Below the pieces are notes generated by a model. The model saw only the letters and a list, made by a program, of their open reading frames with translations. It did not search any database and was not told the origin of the DNA. This document shows positions 33,035 through 33,986 of a stretch of 33,986 nucleotides of DNA, piece after piece. The DNA is taken from positions 1-33,986 of the forward strand of contig JAJAZG010000324.1 of assembly GCA_026785865.1 (NCBI GenBank), in the 5' to 3' direction. Within the stretch, counting starts at the first letter, position 1; each line of letters starts with the position of its first letter. A program made the translations under genes and the position numbers. Source of the stretch: Pseudanabaena sp. CAN_BIN31. Lineage in GTDB: Bacteria > Cyanobacteriota > Cyanobacteriia > Pseudanabaenales > Pseudanabaenaceae.

Positions 33035-33859
33035 ATGCGTATCTACTACCTAGCTGGCGTGATTCTTAGCGTTACTACAATCCTTGGTGCTTGCGGTGAG
33101 GGTACACCAACCGAATGTACGATCAGTACGACAAGAGAATCTAGACAAGGCATTGTCAAAACAGCTAAATTTGCACCTGGGACGGATTGCGAACAAATGA
33201 GAACACTCGCAGAATCAGGTCAGCCGTTGCCAACTGTGGCTGGTTCAGCACCCACTGCTACTCAGCCAAAGGCGGTAGCAACTACCACCGCACCAACCTT
33301 CAATGCACCATTCGTTGCGGGACAGAAACCAGATGGACTTATTTCTGTCACTGATAAACAAGCAAGAGTTCAGGAGCTAGAGAAAAAAATCGGTGTTGGC
33401 TCCAATCAATCTCGCGATCCTTTTACCAGTTCGATCATTAATCCAGTTCCAAATTTAGAAACTCTATTGGCAAAGCCTAAGGAGCTACCTAACCTCAGAC
33501 CTGCGGTAATCGTCAGAACATCTACCATTGCAAAAATTTTACTACCTCCTCCTCCTCCTCCTCTTCCTCCTGACATTAAAGCTGCCGAAGGCACAAAAGT
33601 TACAGGTACTGTTGAAATTGCGGGTATGATGTTTGCGATTATCCAAGCCTTTGAAGAGCCAACTTCTCGCTATGTTAGGGTTGGTCAGATGATTTCTAAC
33701 GGTAAAGTGTTAGTTAAACGAATTGATACTAATGCGGAGCCGCCGATTGTGGTATTGCAGCAAAATGGAGTTGAAGTTTTACGTCCTGTAGGTGCGCCTG
33801 CCGTTGGTGTTGTAGATACGACTAAGCCTCAGCCGCAAACTGCCGCTCCTGCTCAGTAG
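33035..33859 (+). CDS. Lipoprotein with PilP-like C-terminal domain
   Basis: 274 residues. Lipoprotein signal MRIYYLAGVILSVTTILGAC with lipobox ILGAC (cleavage before C20), so the mature protein is probably membrane-anchored on the periplasmic side. A disordered Thr/Pro/Ala-rich region follows, then SRDPFTSSIINPVPN, a polyproline run (PPPPPPLPP), and a C-terminal beta domain GTKVTGTVEIAGMMFAIIQA with RYVRVGQMISNGKVLVKRID. The DPF motif and this G...A.I...Y.V..GQ.I pattern match PilP/type IV pilus alignment proteins, so a role in the pilus complex is possible (inference). The frame ends with TAG, after which the same frame reads TIAPFVLAPAQ to a second stop. An in-frame overlap in the tail suggests a recent change. 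Confidence 0.8.
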   Translation: MRIYYLAGVILSVTTILGACGEGTPTECTISTTRESRQGIVKTAKFAPGTDCEQMRTLAESGQPLPTVAGSAPTATQPKAVATTTAPTFNAPFVAGQKPDGLISVTDKQARVQELEKKIGVGSNQSRDPFTSSIINPVPNLETLLAKPKELPNLRPAVIVRTSTIAKILLPPPPPPLPPDIKAAEGTKVTGTVEIAGMMFAIIQAFEEPTSRYVRVGQMISNGKVLVKRIDTNAEPPIVVLQQNGVEVLRPVGAPAVGVVDTTKPQPQTAAPAQ

Positions 33860-33895
33860 ACTATCGCTCCATTTGTTTTGGCTCCTGCTCAGTAA
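33845..33895 (+). repeat. Duplicated C-terminal codons after the lipoprotein stop
   Basis: GCTCCTGCTCAGTA occurs at 33845-33858 (ending in the TAG stop) and again at 33881-33894 (ending in TAA), 36 bases apart, and the two copies are in the same frame. It looks like a short duplication or a nonsense change that shortened the protein by 11 residues. Confidence 0.75.
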
Positions 33896-33908
33896 TTAAT
33901 AATAAGAA

Positions 33909-33953
33909 CCAAAAAGCTATGGCACACGCCCCGCGTGTGCCATAGCTTTTTGG
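33909..33953. terminator. Palindrome after the lipoprotein gene, 21-bp perfect arms
   Basis: Left arm starts CCAAAAAGCTATGGCACACG (33909), right arm ends ATAGCTTTTTGG (33953), loop CCC. It has the same outer ten bases, arm length and loop length as the palindrome at 25211-25255, but a different inner sequence with full base pairing. Confidence 0.9.
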
Positions 33954-33986
33954 ATTTTAAGTTTTTTTATGCTCACTTACTTTGCA

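Overview
The window reads as a piece of chromosome from a filamentous-type cyanobacterium. The evidence is a photosystem I subunit (psaE), the cyanobacterial pipY/sepF/proC neighbourhood, a cyanobacterial-type type III pantothenate kinase, cobalamin-pathway genes, and many copies of the HIP1 octamer GCGATCGC. Frequent long intergenic palindromes that often carry AAAAAGCT...AGCTTTTT ends remind me of Pseudanabaena-like genomes; this genus-level guess is inference.

Layout. (1) 1-5806 is an accessory, defence-like island on the + strand: an Uma2-family nuclease cut by the window edge, a small-protein/HNH pair, an ATPase/HNH pair resembling Septu (PtuA/PtuB), and a small-protein/YhcG (DUF1016, PD-(D/E)XK) pair. 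An imperfect direct repeat of about 80 bp flanks the first HNH pair. (2) 6072-7426 holds cobH-cobI. (3) 7471-11218 is a five-gene minus-strand operon: a ParA-type ATPase fused to an N-terminal HsdR-like PD-(D/E)XK domain, a degenerate ParB-like protein, a coiled-coil protein, an unknown protein, and an HNH protein whose motif resembles the Septu-type HNH. This is the best candidate for an undescribed system. (4) 11316-19316 is mostly housekeeping: coaX, an RDD membrane protein, a TPR protein, a secreted small protein, purM, proC, sepF and pipY, with a decayed response-regulator fragment between sepF and pipY. (5) 19556-22578 is a second accessory segment: an SF2 helicase with a C-terminal HNH domain, a very short antitoxin-like ORF and a RelE-type toxin-antitoxin pair, bracketed by a 16-bp direct repeat. 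(6) 22799-33986 is mostly core: pheT, an ABC transporter permease and ATPase without a binding protein, mutM, psaE, an L,D-transpeptidase, a small cyanobacterial protein, a methyltransferase, a solo HicB-like protein, a DUF2301-like membrane protein and a lipoprotein with a PilP-like C-terminus.

The defence-like modules of regions 1, 3 and 5 contain few or no perfect HIP1 octamers in their main genes, while the core genes carry several each. This fits later acquisition of those modules. Almost every core gene boundary carries a perfect or near-perfect palindrome that probably acts as a terminator, often serving convergent genes from both sides.
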